Shown piece by piece: positions 37,739 through 49,577 of a stretch of DNA of 64,000 bases (position 1 is its first letter; every line of letters starts with the position of its first letter). The stretch comes from Bolinopsis microptera. Its lineage: Eukaryota > Ctenophora > Tentaculata > Lobata > Bolinopsidae. The stretch spans positions 15,943,445 through 16,007,444 of the forward strand of contig NC_087079.1 of assembly GCF_026151205.1 (NCBI RefSeq), in the 5' to 3' direction. A program made the translations under genes and the position numbers. The notes beneath the pieces are model-generated. The model was not told where the DNA came from and searched no databases. It worked only from the letters and a program-made list of their open reading frames with translations.

Positions 37739-39786
37739 CTGAAATTGTGAGTTAATTCGTTAACCTGTTCACACAGTTAACCCCTGGTTTAGCAGGTTTA
37801 GGTGACTGGAGTTTCTCCAGCTTTGCAAATTTGATCCTGATAGGGTTTGTTTACGCGCGGCTCTAATTCCTATGCGCGCGTTCCCTCACTCCATTAATGC
37901 ACCATCTGCACCAGAGATCTTGTCTCGCGCGTTCCCACTTAGTAAAAATGTAGACCCCATTGAAATGGTGCTTCCAGGGTGTTGGAAGTTTTTAATTGGA
38001 CTGTCAAGGGATCAAGTGAGTGCAATGTGGTCAATCAAGTGACTCACCACTTCGCACCACAATTATCGTTGCTCAAGCGTAATATCTTTTGAATTCCCAT
38101 TTACCTCACTGAACTCCTGTACCACTTAATTATAAAATATTGATTATTATACTACTGGCCGTTTATCTTCTGCTTTAACACCTCATCACTTGCGTGGTTG
38201 TTTGTAGTATCCAACAATTGGTTCAGGACAATTATAACTGCAGTTTTACAGAACTCTAAATGCTTAATAAATACCTTTGCAGGTACAAACCGTATTTACA
38301 CTCAAACCTTGAGTTGGATCATTTCCCGTCACGAGATTGGGGACGGGAATAAACAAACAAACAAACATGACGTAGTCAATCATAAATAGAACCAGACGAT
38401 CTAGGAACATAAAATAGTTGGAAATTTAATGGTGAACTCGAAAAGAAACCATCACTTGTGGGTGAAATTAAGTAAATTTAGTATATATAATACTGTACAA
38501 CGGCGAAGAAGTGACTACATTACATTTCACACAAACTCACCATAATTTAGCACACTCGTCCTTAACTCTGACCACCAGACTCTCACGGCCTATCATCTCC
38601 AATATTCCTTGGTATGCCACATTACTATTGGCAGCTTTCACCTCGCATATTTTGTTACGCCTGCAATGGAATGGTAAATGTTACAATCGTCATTCCAGTC
38701 AAATGTTGAGAAGTTGTTAATAGTCCATACTTCTAAAGTTTGCACATTCCATTTAAATGCTTAATTAACTAATTACTTAATTACTTAATTACTTAATGCA
38801 AGTTAAATTGTTTCTCACATGATGAGTTGGGGAGAATTATCTGCGAGATCGTCTAGAAGGAATGTTAGGTATCCGAAACCTTGCGGGGCACAGTGATACA
38901 TGTATTCGTCCTGAAATAGCCCTGAGTTACAGAAAATACACGTGTGTAAATGAAATGTAACATCCTCTTACACGATCCTTTATTATGTTGCAGAAATATA
39001 CTTTCCAATCAGAGCTCAAATTTCATACATATTGCATTATTGTGCAGAATTAAGGAAATGACTTTATCATACGTGCCACTGTATTGTATTTGTACTGTAT
39101 GTGTATTACATTACACCGAAACTGCAATGTATCTGAATAGAATTATTCTCAGAACACAAATACCTGTTCACTTGTACTAATAACGTACATACTTGTACAC
39201 ATACATGCGGGTAATACAAGTAAACCAATTACTGGTTATCAAGCTAATATAAGTCAACAAACTTCTAACATGCTTAACTCGTATATATTTGGTAAACAAA
39301 ACTACAGTAATGCTCAATGTTTACATTTTTTTAAAAACATTTAAAATATAATTTGAAACATTACAGTAACGTTATTCAAATCTCAAACAGAAAAAGTATA
39401 TTACAAAGTTTTGTGTTTTGATCATATGATCGTGGGTGTATAGTGATTGATTGCATAATTTTGAATTTGATTGATGGTGATTGTGAGCGAGAAGATGTTT
39501 GGAGTGCCAATGCATTGATTTTAATGCATTCAAAAGTAATCATTGTCTTAGTTTTAAAAGTTATCGAAAGGCCATTGACTGTGTGAGCACAATTCTTTAG
39601 AATTTGTTTTATTATTTGTAATTATTACATGCTTAAATTAATAAATGATAAAAAGCTACGTTTTCAATATGAAGGTGGCTAAGCAGAAAGTTATAGGAAG
39701 TGAAGAAAGAAAGAAAATTATAAAAAATGTTTGGACAGAAATACAGAAATACAGAAATACAGACAGACAGACAGACAGACAGAGTC

Positions 39787-39855
<69 letters not shown>

Positions 39856-39856
39856 A

Positions 39857-39893
<37 letters not shown>

Positions 39894-39894
39894 T

Positions 39895-39945
<51 letters not shown>

Positions 39946-39952
39946 GGCAGGC

Positions 39953-40024
<72 letters not shown>

Positions 40025-40033
40025 GGACGGACG

Positions 40034-40121
<88 letters not shown>

Positions 40122-40130
40122 TACAGACAT

Positions 40131-40204
<74 letters not shown>

Positions 40205-43200
40205 GCTTACCCGGTATCCAGGAGTAACTTCACATGCCATATTCGGAAGGTGAGAGGTTGCTAGAACTTTCTGCCGCTCCATTTCCTCAATATATAAAAG
40301 TGTGTGTAACTGCATTTTATACGTCAACTGAAAGGGGGTAATGTTATTAAATAGTCAACATGTCAATAATATTTGCTTAATTACTAATTTAACAAAATGA
40401 TACACTGAGTGTAATCTTAAAATCATGCCATGCGGTACACAATAATATGTATATATACATGTATATACATATAATGTATATACATATAATATGTAGGCAA
40501 TAGTTTATTCAGTTACTCACACTACAAAACTAAAGTCACTTTTCAAACATTCAATTTGAGAGCACATCATTTGGCTACATTATATGCCTGTAGTCTGTAC
40601 AGTGTACATTATATTGTATATGGCTGTTGAGTACATTCTCCACCCGTTTCCAGCTCTCTAGCTATACGTTTTTACTAGCACGAAATACTAGCTGTAAAGC
40701 TAAAATACCATTCTTGGGCCGGTACGTTTTAAGGAGAGAGCATATAGCATAACTCGAACATATTATGCAATAGTAATAAACATTCCAAGAAGCTTGTTAA
40801 AACGAGAGCCAACCTGTATTTGATTGTAGGCATTCCACTATAATATAATAGGACGAATGTAGGTTTGTCAGTGTATACAATAAACACTGTATATTGTACT
40901 GTTAGGATCCTATGAGGTAACATCTCTCCGTTCTTCTATATTGCGTACTGTAACACACTATACACTGTACATTGTACACTGTTTAGTTTATCTTGCGTGA
41001 TATAAAACACAATACACTGTACACATGTACACAATACATCGTTTAATTTATAGTGTCTATAGCATAATGTACACTGTAAACACTATAGAGTATTTAGTTT
41101 AGATTGCGAATCCTAACACACTGTGCAGTATGCACATTATAAACTGTACATTTTTTAGTTTATATTGAATTCTTTAACACACTATACACATTATACATTG
41201 TATTGTGTAGTGGGTATGGTGCGAGCACATCACAAACTAAACAATAAATAATGTAAACTATCACTCTTGTTTATGATAAGCTGTGACTTAAGTAAAAGGT
41301 ATTTGATGAGGGCAGGGTAGTTAGTAACTGTAACTCTGGTTGAGACTAACTATCTTGTTTGTTATTCATTGAATGTACATTATTAAGTATATTAAGTTAA
41401 CTTAGTGTACTAAGTTAACTAAACATATTAACCATTCTAACAGTGTAGCATATAGTCTTCGTAAACGGTTGTTAACAATAAACTGTATACGCCAGATATA
41501 ATAAAAGGGAAGGGTGTACTAGTATCTTAGTATAGACTATACATCTAGTTTAGCAGAGTCTATCCTCAATGTAACCCTCTGTAAGCTAGTCTGACTAGTT
41601 AGTAGTAATAGTAGTAGTAATATATATATAATATATATATATATTAGTAGTATATATATTAGTAGTAATAGTAGTAGTAGACTAGTTAAAACTGTAGCGA
41701 GGAGGCTACATTGAGAAGAATGACTAGTACTCTTACTTGAGTTACAATGATAGATAAAGTGCATTTAGAGTTATACGTTGTAGATAGGATCGTATAAGTG
41801 TATACGTGTATCTGACATATATTATATAGGAGAAAATGCATTAATTAAGGTAAGATTGAGTGGAGTTTGTGTTCTATTCACAGCAAGTACACAAGAAAAT
41901 GTGCATTAGAACATAAATGTACAAACGTACACGATAAGAAAATGTGTAGAGCATGTTACTCAGTGATGATACAGTCCGCAGTCACGCAAGTTTGCACGTG
42001 CGAGATATGGTGCACGTCATGTTCAAATAGCAAGGTACTCCTATAACATAATATGAGACTGTACCATAGTAAGGTTTTGAGAGAGGTTCTCCACTCTGAT
42101 ACAGTCAGGACTAAGTGGGTACTCATCAGGACACTGGTCTCGCTCCTTCAAGTCAGCTCCGTCAAGAGATATAACTTGCACTACTGTGTCCCAGTTAGAT
42201 GCTACTGCGCCTGAAGACCTGAGATAGTGGTTACTAGAGTGCTAATTATAAACTTTGATATTAAAGTTTTGAACAAACCCTTTATTTCGTGGTCAGCTAA
42301 TCTGTTCAAAAGCATAAGTCGGCGACATTTCCCCTTGTAAGCCTGCTTATCTAAATCCCCCCCCCCTGAACACCACAACTTACTGTGTTTCTGTCACGTG
42401 TCGATGTAAGTTCTGTAACTCGAAACTCTCTTCAGACATACTTGTTACTTTTAACAGGGTTCCCATAAAGAAACCGTTAAATTTGAACACTACAACTTGA
42501 GGGAAGCATCCGGTTTGTTGTTTGAACTCCACCTGTCAAAATATGGAATTAGGAATGATCTAATATTAATATTAACTTATAGTGCTGTGTTTAACAATGC
42601 TAATATTTCATGGCTTGTCTTAAAAGGAAAGAATAAATTAGTAACATTCTGTTTTTATACATGTTTATCGAAACATTTGCCAGGATATATTATATATATG
42701 GCAGTGTTTCTATGGTAACATAACCTTATCTGGTAGTGTTGCCATGGAAACATAGCCTTATAAGGTAGTGTTACGATGGCGACATAACCTTAAATAGCAG
42801 TGTTACCACAGTGACATAACCTTATAAGGTAGTGTCACCACGGTAACCATATTGTACCTGTGTAGTAAAACTGTCGCCAGGATACAGTGAATGTTTAGCC
42901 TCTATAGCGTAGGGAGTAGTAGTTGGATGTACAGTAGCAGTGGATATAGTTAGAGCAGTGAAGGTGAACTGGGGGTATTGTTCTCCTAACATTATCATTC
43001 CTAATAGCTGACAACTCTCCTGAGATATTATAAGTTGTGTGTAATTATTACTAATTATACTAATTATTCAAATCAAGAATCTTGAAAATAGGCTGTGTTA
43101 AAAAAAGATCTATATCAGAAGATGCGGTGTTATATACCGATTTAAAAATAATGCGGTGTATCAAAAATAATGCGGTGTTATGTAACACTTAAAATGCCAC

Positions 43201-46200
43201 ATTTTGTGTCTATTTCTATTTTTATAGACAAAAGCTCAAGAGTAACAAATAAAAACTAAAATAGAGTAGAGTAGCAAATAAAACCGAGTATAGCTGATCA
43301 CACTTAGATAAAAATGATAAAATTAAATAATGAATAATAAGAACAGTTACAAAGACCCGCAACAAACCTTGACGGTAGTACGAAATATCCACTTGAGATT
43401 ACTAGCACCAGTGTGGTTAATTTCTAATCTGGTCCCTGATACTTCTTCTATAGATATACCAAACTTAGGTTGCAGTAACTGAAAACATAGCGGAGACTTA
43501 GTTCAAGTAAATAGGAATATTTCATTAAATTTGAACACTATGTACCAATCGTTCAGATAAACCAATACATTAGCTAAAAATAAGTAGAAATACTCACATC
43601 ACTAATTGTTAATTCTGTGCTGTCTAATTCTCGCCTGATCTTTTCTAAGAACGGTATTACGTCTTCTTTGGAAGGAATTAAAGCCTGGAAAATAAAACAA
43701 GCAATAACTTTCAAGTATACATGCAAATTATTATAATTATTGCTAACTACTATTATTATACTGTATCACAGTAAGGGCCCACTGTGATATTAAATACAAT
43801 TACCAACATTAACCTCAGCGTCTCCAGCTACTTTATTGTGTATATTAGAGTTAGTCACATTGTGCAACTCATAAGCACATCAAAGTGGTCAGTGGTGTGT
43901 TAGATTCGGGTTACCACACAGCTAGTAATAAGGGTACCGCCTCCCCACTACACGTATAATAAGGGTACCGCCTCCCCACTACACGTATAATAAGGGTTCC
44001 GCCTCCCCACTACACGTATAATAAGGGTACCGCCTCCCCACTACACGTATAATAAGGGTACCGCCTCCCCACTACACGTATAATAAGGGTACCGCCTCCC
44101 CACTACACGTTTAATAAGGGTACTGCCTCCCCACTACACGTATAATAAGGGTACCGCCTCCCCACTACACGTTTAATAAGGGTACTGCCTCCCCACTACA
44201 CGTATAATAAGGGTACCACCTCCCCACTACACGTATAATAATTAATAAGGGTACCGCCTCCCCACTACACGTATAATAAGGGTACCGCCTCCCCACTACA
44301 CGTATAATAAGGGTACCGCCTCCCCACTACACGTATAATAAGGGTACCACCTCCCCACTACACGTATAATAATTAATAAGGGTACCGCCTCCCCACTACA
44401 CGTATAATAAGGGTACCGCCTCCCCACTACACGTATAATAAGGGTACCGCCTCCCCACTACACATATAATAAGGGTACCGCCTCCCCACTACACATATAA
44501 TAAGGATACCGCCTCCCCACTACACGTATAATAAGGATACCGCCTCCCCACTACACGTATAATAAGGGTACCGCCTCCCCACTACACATATAATAAGGGT
44601 ACCGCCTCCCCACTACACGTATAATAAGGGTACCGCCTCCCCACTACACGTATAATAAGGATACCGCCTCCCCACTACACGTATAATAAGGATACCGCCT
44701 CCCCACTACACGTATAATAAGGGTACCGCCTCCCCACTACACGTATAATAAGGGTACCGCCTCCCCACTACACATATAATAAGGGTACCGCCTACCCACT
44801 ACACATATAATAGGGATACCGCCTCCCCACTACACGTATAATAAGGGTACCGCCTCCCCACTACACATATAATAATAAAGGTACCGCCTCCCCACTACAC
44901 GTATAATAAGGGTACCGCCTCCCCACTACACGTATAATAAGGGTACCGCCTCCCCACTACACGTATAATAAGGGTACCGCCTCCCCACTACACATATAAT
45001 AATAAAGGTACCGCCTCCCCACTACACGTATAATAAGGGTACCGCCTCCCCACTACACATATAATAAGGGTACCGCCTCCCCACTACACATATAATAATA
45101 AAGGTACCGCCTCCCCACTACACGTATAATAAGGGTACCGCCTCCCCACTACACGTATAATAAGGGTACCGCCTCCCCACTACACGTATAATAAGGGTAC
45201 CGCCTCCCCACTACACGTATAATAAGGGTACCGCCTCCCCACTACACATATAATAATAAAGGTACCGCCTCCCCACTACACATATAATAATAAAGGTACC
45301 GCCTCCCCACTACATATATAATAAGGGTACCGCCTCCCCACTACACATATAATAAGGGTACCGCCTCCCCACTACACATATAATAATAAAGGTACCGCCT
45401 CCCCACTACACGTACACGTATAATAAGGGTACCGCCTCCCCACTACACGTATAATAAGGGTACTACTATCACCATATTATATCTCACCTGTATGCTATTG
45501 TTAAGTTGACTGTTCCAAGCTTCAAGTTCTTCATAGCTGTGAGCTTCAGGACAACCTGTTCCAAACTTACACCTACCAGATTCGTTAACTGACCTGCGTA
45601 TTAATTAATTAATTAGCTACAATAAAATAACAAGTTTCTGTGTTTTTCTTGTATTGACCTGCGTATTAATTAATTAATTAGCTATAATAAGATAACAAGT
45701 TTCTGTGTTTTTCTTGTATTGTCGTAGTAGGTATCTACAGTAACTACCTACTATGACAACAGGTACTTAAATGTGACTTATTTGAGTGAACTGATAAGTC
45801 CGCATGTTTACAAGAGATGATAGGTATAAATTGATTTGACTGCCACATTCCACCATTCCAACTTGTGTGAAGATTAACAGAACGATTGAAAATATAATAT
45901 AACATCCGACTTATGACTTACTTGCAAATAGAATATTCCTGAATACCCCTAGAGTTGAGTATAGGTCGGGGTCGTATAGTGGGCTCATCAGGAAAACTAT
46001 TACATCTGAAATAACAAGTCACAGTGCAGGAATAAGTTAAAGGGAAAAACCACAATGTTGAGAACCCTCATAATTATTTCACTTATAAGTTTTAACCCAT
46101 CTATTGAGCCACACTTTTAACCGCCTCTTTGTATAAAGAATAAAGAGTCTTATAATGTACCGTACATTGTAAGACATTATGTACGTGGCATTAAGGTTAT

Positions 46201-49064
46201 AAGGTAGTGTATACCATCTGACAATCTTCACAACACAAGCAGTGAAGCCTCGGATCACGTGACGGAATACTTCTCTTTCAGTTCATGATATTGACTGGTC
46301 ACGTGGCAAGGTTACAAGTAGATTTACCTGGCAATCTGTTTATGCTTTGCTCCAGCTTTATGTTCTAATAGTTGTTTCATAGAAGTACAAGTACAGTCAC
46401 ATGTATCACATCTGAATACTGATGTAATTGTAGACTCCTGAGAAATGGTAACCATAAGTTTTAAATATTTACACCAGTTGTAGATTGACTCTGAGATTAC
46501 TGGGAAAAAAGACTCCCATTTTCATGCGGTTTGGGATTCATTGCTCTGCATCTTAGATTATAAATACACACCGTTACTATGGTTACTATTTAAACTAACC
46601 TTGTTATTATGACTAAGAGTTAAGCTAACTGGAAGATTTTTAGAGCTAGTCATGTGATCGCTGGTGTTACTGGCGTTACTTGATAGACTTGATAACCGAG
46701 TCCTGAAATTAAAGGCATATCATTATAATATTGTATAAATTAATAAAAGAGAAAATTAATTGCTAAAATTACTAAAATACACTAGTTAACTGAATGATAT
46801 GTGTCCAATGTTCACATTACTAAAATTTATAGAATTTGGGGCAGACCGACCACTAAGAAGCTGGATGTCGGACCTTGAAACATAGAAATGATAGTTTGTT
46901 GTAACAGAAGCTTTAAAAAAGGCATGTGTTGATAGTCCAGAGATGATGGAGTAAGGAGGTTGCTAGCGGTGAGGAGGTGATTATGAACCTATCATTCTAA
47001 CCAACAAATATATGTCATCAACCAATGACAACATGCTAGCTTCAGGCAGCGTGAGAATTTGTAGTAATATCAACTGTACAGTGACGCAATGCGCAAGGCT
47101 ATTTTGGAAGGTTATTTTTCTTGGAATCGAAACCTTTGGGTCAACAGTTTACAATTCTATTTCTGAGAAAAATAACCTTAAAAAATAGCCCTGCAACAGT
47201 GTCGTCATCTCAGGAATGTTTGTTAAAATTGTGTAACTCAGTCTCCTATGATCTGAATTTAGCCAACAAGGGCAAGTAGAAACAATAACTGCTGCCATTG
47301 AACTTTCAGTTTGCTATTGTTCAATCATGGTGCACAACCAGGGAAAATAAATTACTGTAAAGATGTAATTACCTATTAATAAATTACTGTAATTACCTAT
47401 TAATAAATTACTGTAATTACCTATTATTAGAAGAAGGTTTAGTAGTATTAGTGTGCAGACCAGGAATAATGCGTTTAGTTTCATCGCTGTACTGCCTAAT
47501 AGGACTAGTGATAGAATGCTTGTTCTCCGGTGGGGTAGTGTCTAAACTAAAACTATTAGCTCGTGATGTGTTGTGAGTACCGTCACCCTGCAATCAGACA
47601 GATTGTTATTAAAATATTTAGTTTAAAAATCTCATAATTTTTCGTCCCTTGTGCAACCAGAGAGAATGATATTAAAGTATTAAAATATTTATTTTGTAAA
47701 GCTCTCAAACTTTCGTGACTGGCCCCTAAATATTGTACACAAAATCGAGGAAAATATTTTCACGAAATTAACTTAATTTAGTTATAAAACACTTACACTT
47801 CGGGTGACAATAGTAGCATTCCAGAGGTCAAGTTCCTCTTGAGAGTGTGCAAACTTGCAGTCAGCGCCGTATAAGCAGCGCTTACCATTAGAATGATGCG
47901 TGCACATCATGTACCTATTACCTGAGGGAATATTAAACTTACTAATGTTGAACTGAGAACAAACCTCAGATTAAAGAAGAAGTGTTATAGACTATAGACT
48001 ATAGCCATATGCATTACAAGTAAAGTAAAGTAAAGTAAAAATTATGACATAACATCATCACGCATGTCTACAAAGTATCAAATCACTATATGGAAAAATA
48101 TAAATATCTTACCACAAAAATTAATAAATTATTAACTACAACTTTATTAAAAAAATTCAAATAAATTCAAAAAGCATCCCCAAAAGATAACCCTATTCAT
48201 ACTTCCCAGTGGAATAAAGATTTATAAATCGCTTTTTTACAAATAATTATTGTAACAAATAACAATCTGTACATAACTTAGAATAGTGACTCTAAATATT
48301 GTAATATATTTCATACCAGATATGAGTGGAGCAGGTCTGGGCTTGTCAGGCATTGGAGGTCCTTCACGCTCCTGAGTTATTTCACATTTTTAACTTAAAG
48401 AAAAGAGCTATAAGTTATCAAGTTTCACATACACCACAATTTGTAAGGCAAATTGAATTAGAATATAAGCACAACCGATCAAGATTCTTTATTTGAATTT
48501 ATCTGCCGAGTAATTAGAACTATCTATTTAGAGCCTGGAGAGTAACTTATTTTAAATTTCATATCTTGATGAACTATTAGTAAAGATACTGACCCGATTC
48601 CAACTCTCTAATTCCTCTTTACTGTGAGCAAATGTACATGAGGCTCCCTTTATACACTTGCCCTTCTTATCACACATTTTAAATTCACCGGGCACATTAG
48701 CTGGCCGAGGTCTGATATATATCCATTTACCATTGTTTTTTACAAGCTGAACTGGCGACCAGATTTGACAACACACTTGACAGTTCTGAAAACATGTGTC
48801 AGATTAATAGAGAAATAAAATATAAGAAACAAAATGGGCACTAATTAAGAAATGTGGAACACATATTTAAAGGTATAATGTGATGACAATATTATTGATA
48901 AGACACAAGTTTTAGTGTAAATTATGACATTACAAAAAATGAAGAGTGACCTGTTTATCATTTTTGTCTTTTTTAACTTTATCTGCAGTAGTTAGAGTGG
49001 GATTCGTCTTGTGGTTAGTCATTTTCCAGCATATTTGACAAACGGTTATCATTTGGCTCGACAT
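36747..49064 (-). CDS. HELZ/HELZ2-like CCCH-zinc-finger SF1 helicase, 3' part missing
   Basis: Exons, in transcript order: 49064-48951, 48785-48594, 48371-48317, 47921-47797, 47587-47421, 46702-46600, 46437-46328, 46005-45922, 45593-45488, 43684-43598, 43478-43368, 43019-42858, 42412-42384, 42218-42065, 40327-40211, 38910-38819, 38660-38541, 37738-37519, 37358-37190, 36997-36747. All introns are GT-AG and every phase matches across junctions, giving 856 codons from the ATG at 49062-49064. The product has paired Cys motifs, three CCCH fingers and the first half of a UPF1-like SF1 helicase (Q motif, [13 protein letters not shown]). Family members (HELZ, HELZ2, MOV10) are RNA-binding helicases of mRNA control or innate defence. 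The model stops at a good donor after DEAAQ; motifs III-VI are not seen further down. An extra exon between 42065 and 40327 cannot be excluded. No EST support. Confidence 0.88.
38541..43684 (-). CDS. HELZ-like gene, exons 10-17: middle region
   Basis: These exons link the zinc fingers to the helicase core. Exon 15 has [17 protein letters not shown], a block of the kind found shortly before the helicase in HELZ and MOV10 proteins. Exon 13 is only 29 bases (42384-42412), placed because exon 12 ends in phase 0 and exon 14 opens in phase 2; the microexon has both splice sites and exactly restores the frame. Exon 14 ends at ATG|GTACAG, the least certain donor. Exons 16 and 17 join through a split ATG codon. 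Confidence 0.8.
39734..40206. repeat. CAGA/GACA tetranucleotide microsatellite, ~0.47 kb
   Basis: An almost pure CAGA array with a few substituted units (CATA, GACG, GGCA) lies in the intron between exons 15 and 16. In the sense of the transcript it reads as CTGT/GTCT and begins directly after the donor sequence GTAAGC of exon 15. The long open frames seen in all six readings here are by-products of the 4-base repeat. Confidence 0.97.
40940..41215. repeat. Diverged ~70-bp tandem repeat in intron 14
   Basis: Four loose copies of a unit with ACACACTATACACTGTACATTG and TTTAGTTTAT. The copies share order but differ at many positions. Alternating CA/TA content makes the block rich in short palindromes such as TGTACA. 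Confidence 0.6.
41575..41690. repeat. TAGTAG/TATATA simple repeat in intron 14
   Basis: Alternating TA runs and AGTAGTAATAG triplet repeats. Simple sequence with no coding content. Confidence 0.8.
42690..42857. repeat. ~40-bp tandem repeat beside exon 12
   Basis: Four copies of a unit like GGTAGTGTTACCATGG followed by CGACATAACCTTATAA. The last copy directly touches the donor of exon 12. A related phrase, AAGGTTATAAGGTAGTGT, appears in intron 7 near 46193. Confidence 0.75.
43925..45465. repeat. 31-bp minisatellite, about 49 copies, in intron 9
   Basis: The unit is GGGTACCGCCTCCCCACTAC followed by ACGTATAATAA. Units vary in a structured way: CACGTA or CACATA, GGGTACC or GGATACC, and some have an added TAATAAA or TAATTAAT spacer. 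Variants cluster in runs, a sign of local unit amplification. The array makes up most of the 1.8-kb intron between exons 9 and 10 and is GC-richer than its surroundings. Confidence 0.97.
45488..49064 (-). CDS. HELZ-like gene, exons 1-9: zinc-finger region
   Basis: Exon 1 starts [13 protein letters not shown] and exon 2 continues with NCQVCCQIW, two CxxC pairs. CCCH fingers follow in exon 2 (C-x5-C-x5-C-x3-H, ending [14 protein letters not shown]), exon 4 (C-x8-C-x5-C-x3-[15 protein letters not shown]) and exons 8/9 (C-x8-C-x5-C-x3-[15 protein letters not shown]). Each ends with the same AHSxEELxxWN tail, which argues for internal duplication of one module. Exon 7 adds a C2H2-like motif ([10 protein letters not shown]...HKAGAKH). 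Exons 5 and 6 are Ser/Thr/Asn-rich linkers. Repeated CCCH modules before the helicase resemble HELZ2 more than HELZ, which has a single finger. Confidence 0.88.
45591..45722. repeat. 65-bp tandem duplication containing the exon 9 acceptor
   Basis: GACCTGCGTATTAATTAATT begins at 45591 and again at 45656, followed by the same ~45 bases with a few differences. In transcript orientation each copy ends in AATACGCAG|GTC, so the intron before exon 9 has two similar acceptors. The downstream one (45594) keeps the frame; the upstream one would add 65 bases and an in-frame stop. Confidence 0.85.
47355..47424. repeat. 24-bp repeat multiplying the exon 5 donor
   Basis: In transcript orientation, AATAG|GTAATTACAG at the end of exon 5 is followed by copies of the same 24-base unit, giving three successive GTAATTAC donor-like sites. 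Use of either extra donor would read AGG TAA, an immediate stop, so only the first yields the open product. Confidence 0.8.
48018..48150. repeat. Intron 3 segment duplicated at 51.16 kb
   Basis: AGTAAAGTAAAGTAAAG, then AATTATGACATAACATCATC and TATGGAAAAATATAAATATC, through AACTACAACTTTATTA, recurs in the same orientation at 51160-51296. Differences are few. It is a short dispersed repeat of unknown type. Confidence 0.85.
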
Positions 49065-49489
49065 CTTCCTAGCTATTATTTTTTTTCTAAATAACAATCA
49101 TGAATGTCAAGGGTATCTTCGAATTAAAAAGAAGTTTGTACATAATTTAAGTAAACATCAAATTCAATTCAATTTTCAGTTTTGCAACAATATAATAACG
49201 GAGGAATAACACTTCAGCAACACCTATGTAGCATACCAATCGGGCTGGGCAATATTATATGCTTTATACTTGTCTAAAAACCAGTTGAGTTTGTTTTTTT
49301 TACTGCTAGGCTTTAAAAAAGCAGAAAAGGGTCATGTGGTATAATGACTGCTACACAGAATCGTATGTAATGTAGGATATCAGTTCGAATACTGTTGAGA
49401 CCAACCGCTCTCCCCGCATTCCAGCAGCTGATTTTAACACTAACAGTACACTCAATGAATTATTATTATTAATCCCTTCCTTTTCTCTA

Positions 49490-49575
49490 CCAGTGTGTAA
49501 CCAGTGTGTATTTATACACACTGGTTATAAATGTATAATTTATACATTTGAGTTATAACTCAAATGTATTATATA
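49490..49575. repeat. Three successive palindromes beside a MITE
   Basis: In order: CCAGTGTGTATT with its inverse TATACACACTGG, then AAATGTATAATTTATACATTT, then the perfect 24-bp palindrome with halves ACATTTGAGTTA and TAACTCAAATGT. They overlap or abut and end next to the TA target of the mariner-like element. Confidence 0.8.
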
Positions 49576-49577
49576 TA

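Noticed and set aside
39633-40327. Long open frames rich in TDRQ or SVCL repeats on both strands
   Set aside because: They are translations of the CAGA microsatellite in different frames. The only real coding part is exon 15 of the helicase gene at 40211-40327.
43925-45465. CRISPR-like array
   Set aside because: The repeats are contiguous 31-bp units without unique spacers and lie in a eukaryotic intron; it is a minisatellite.
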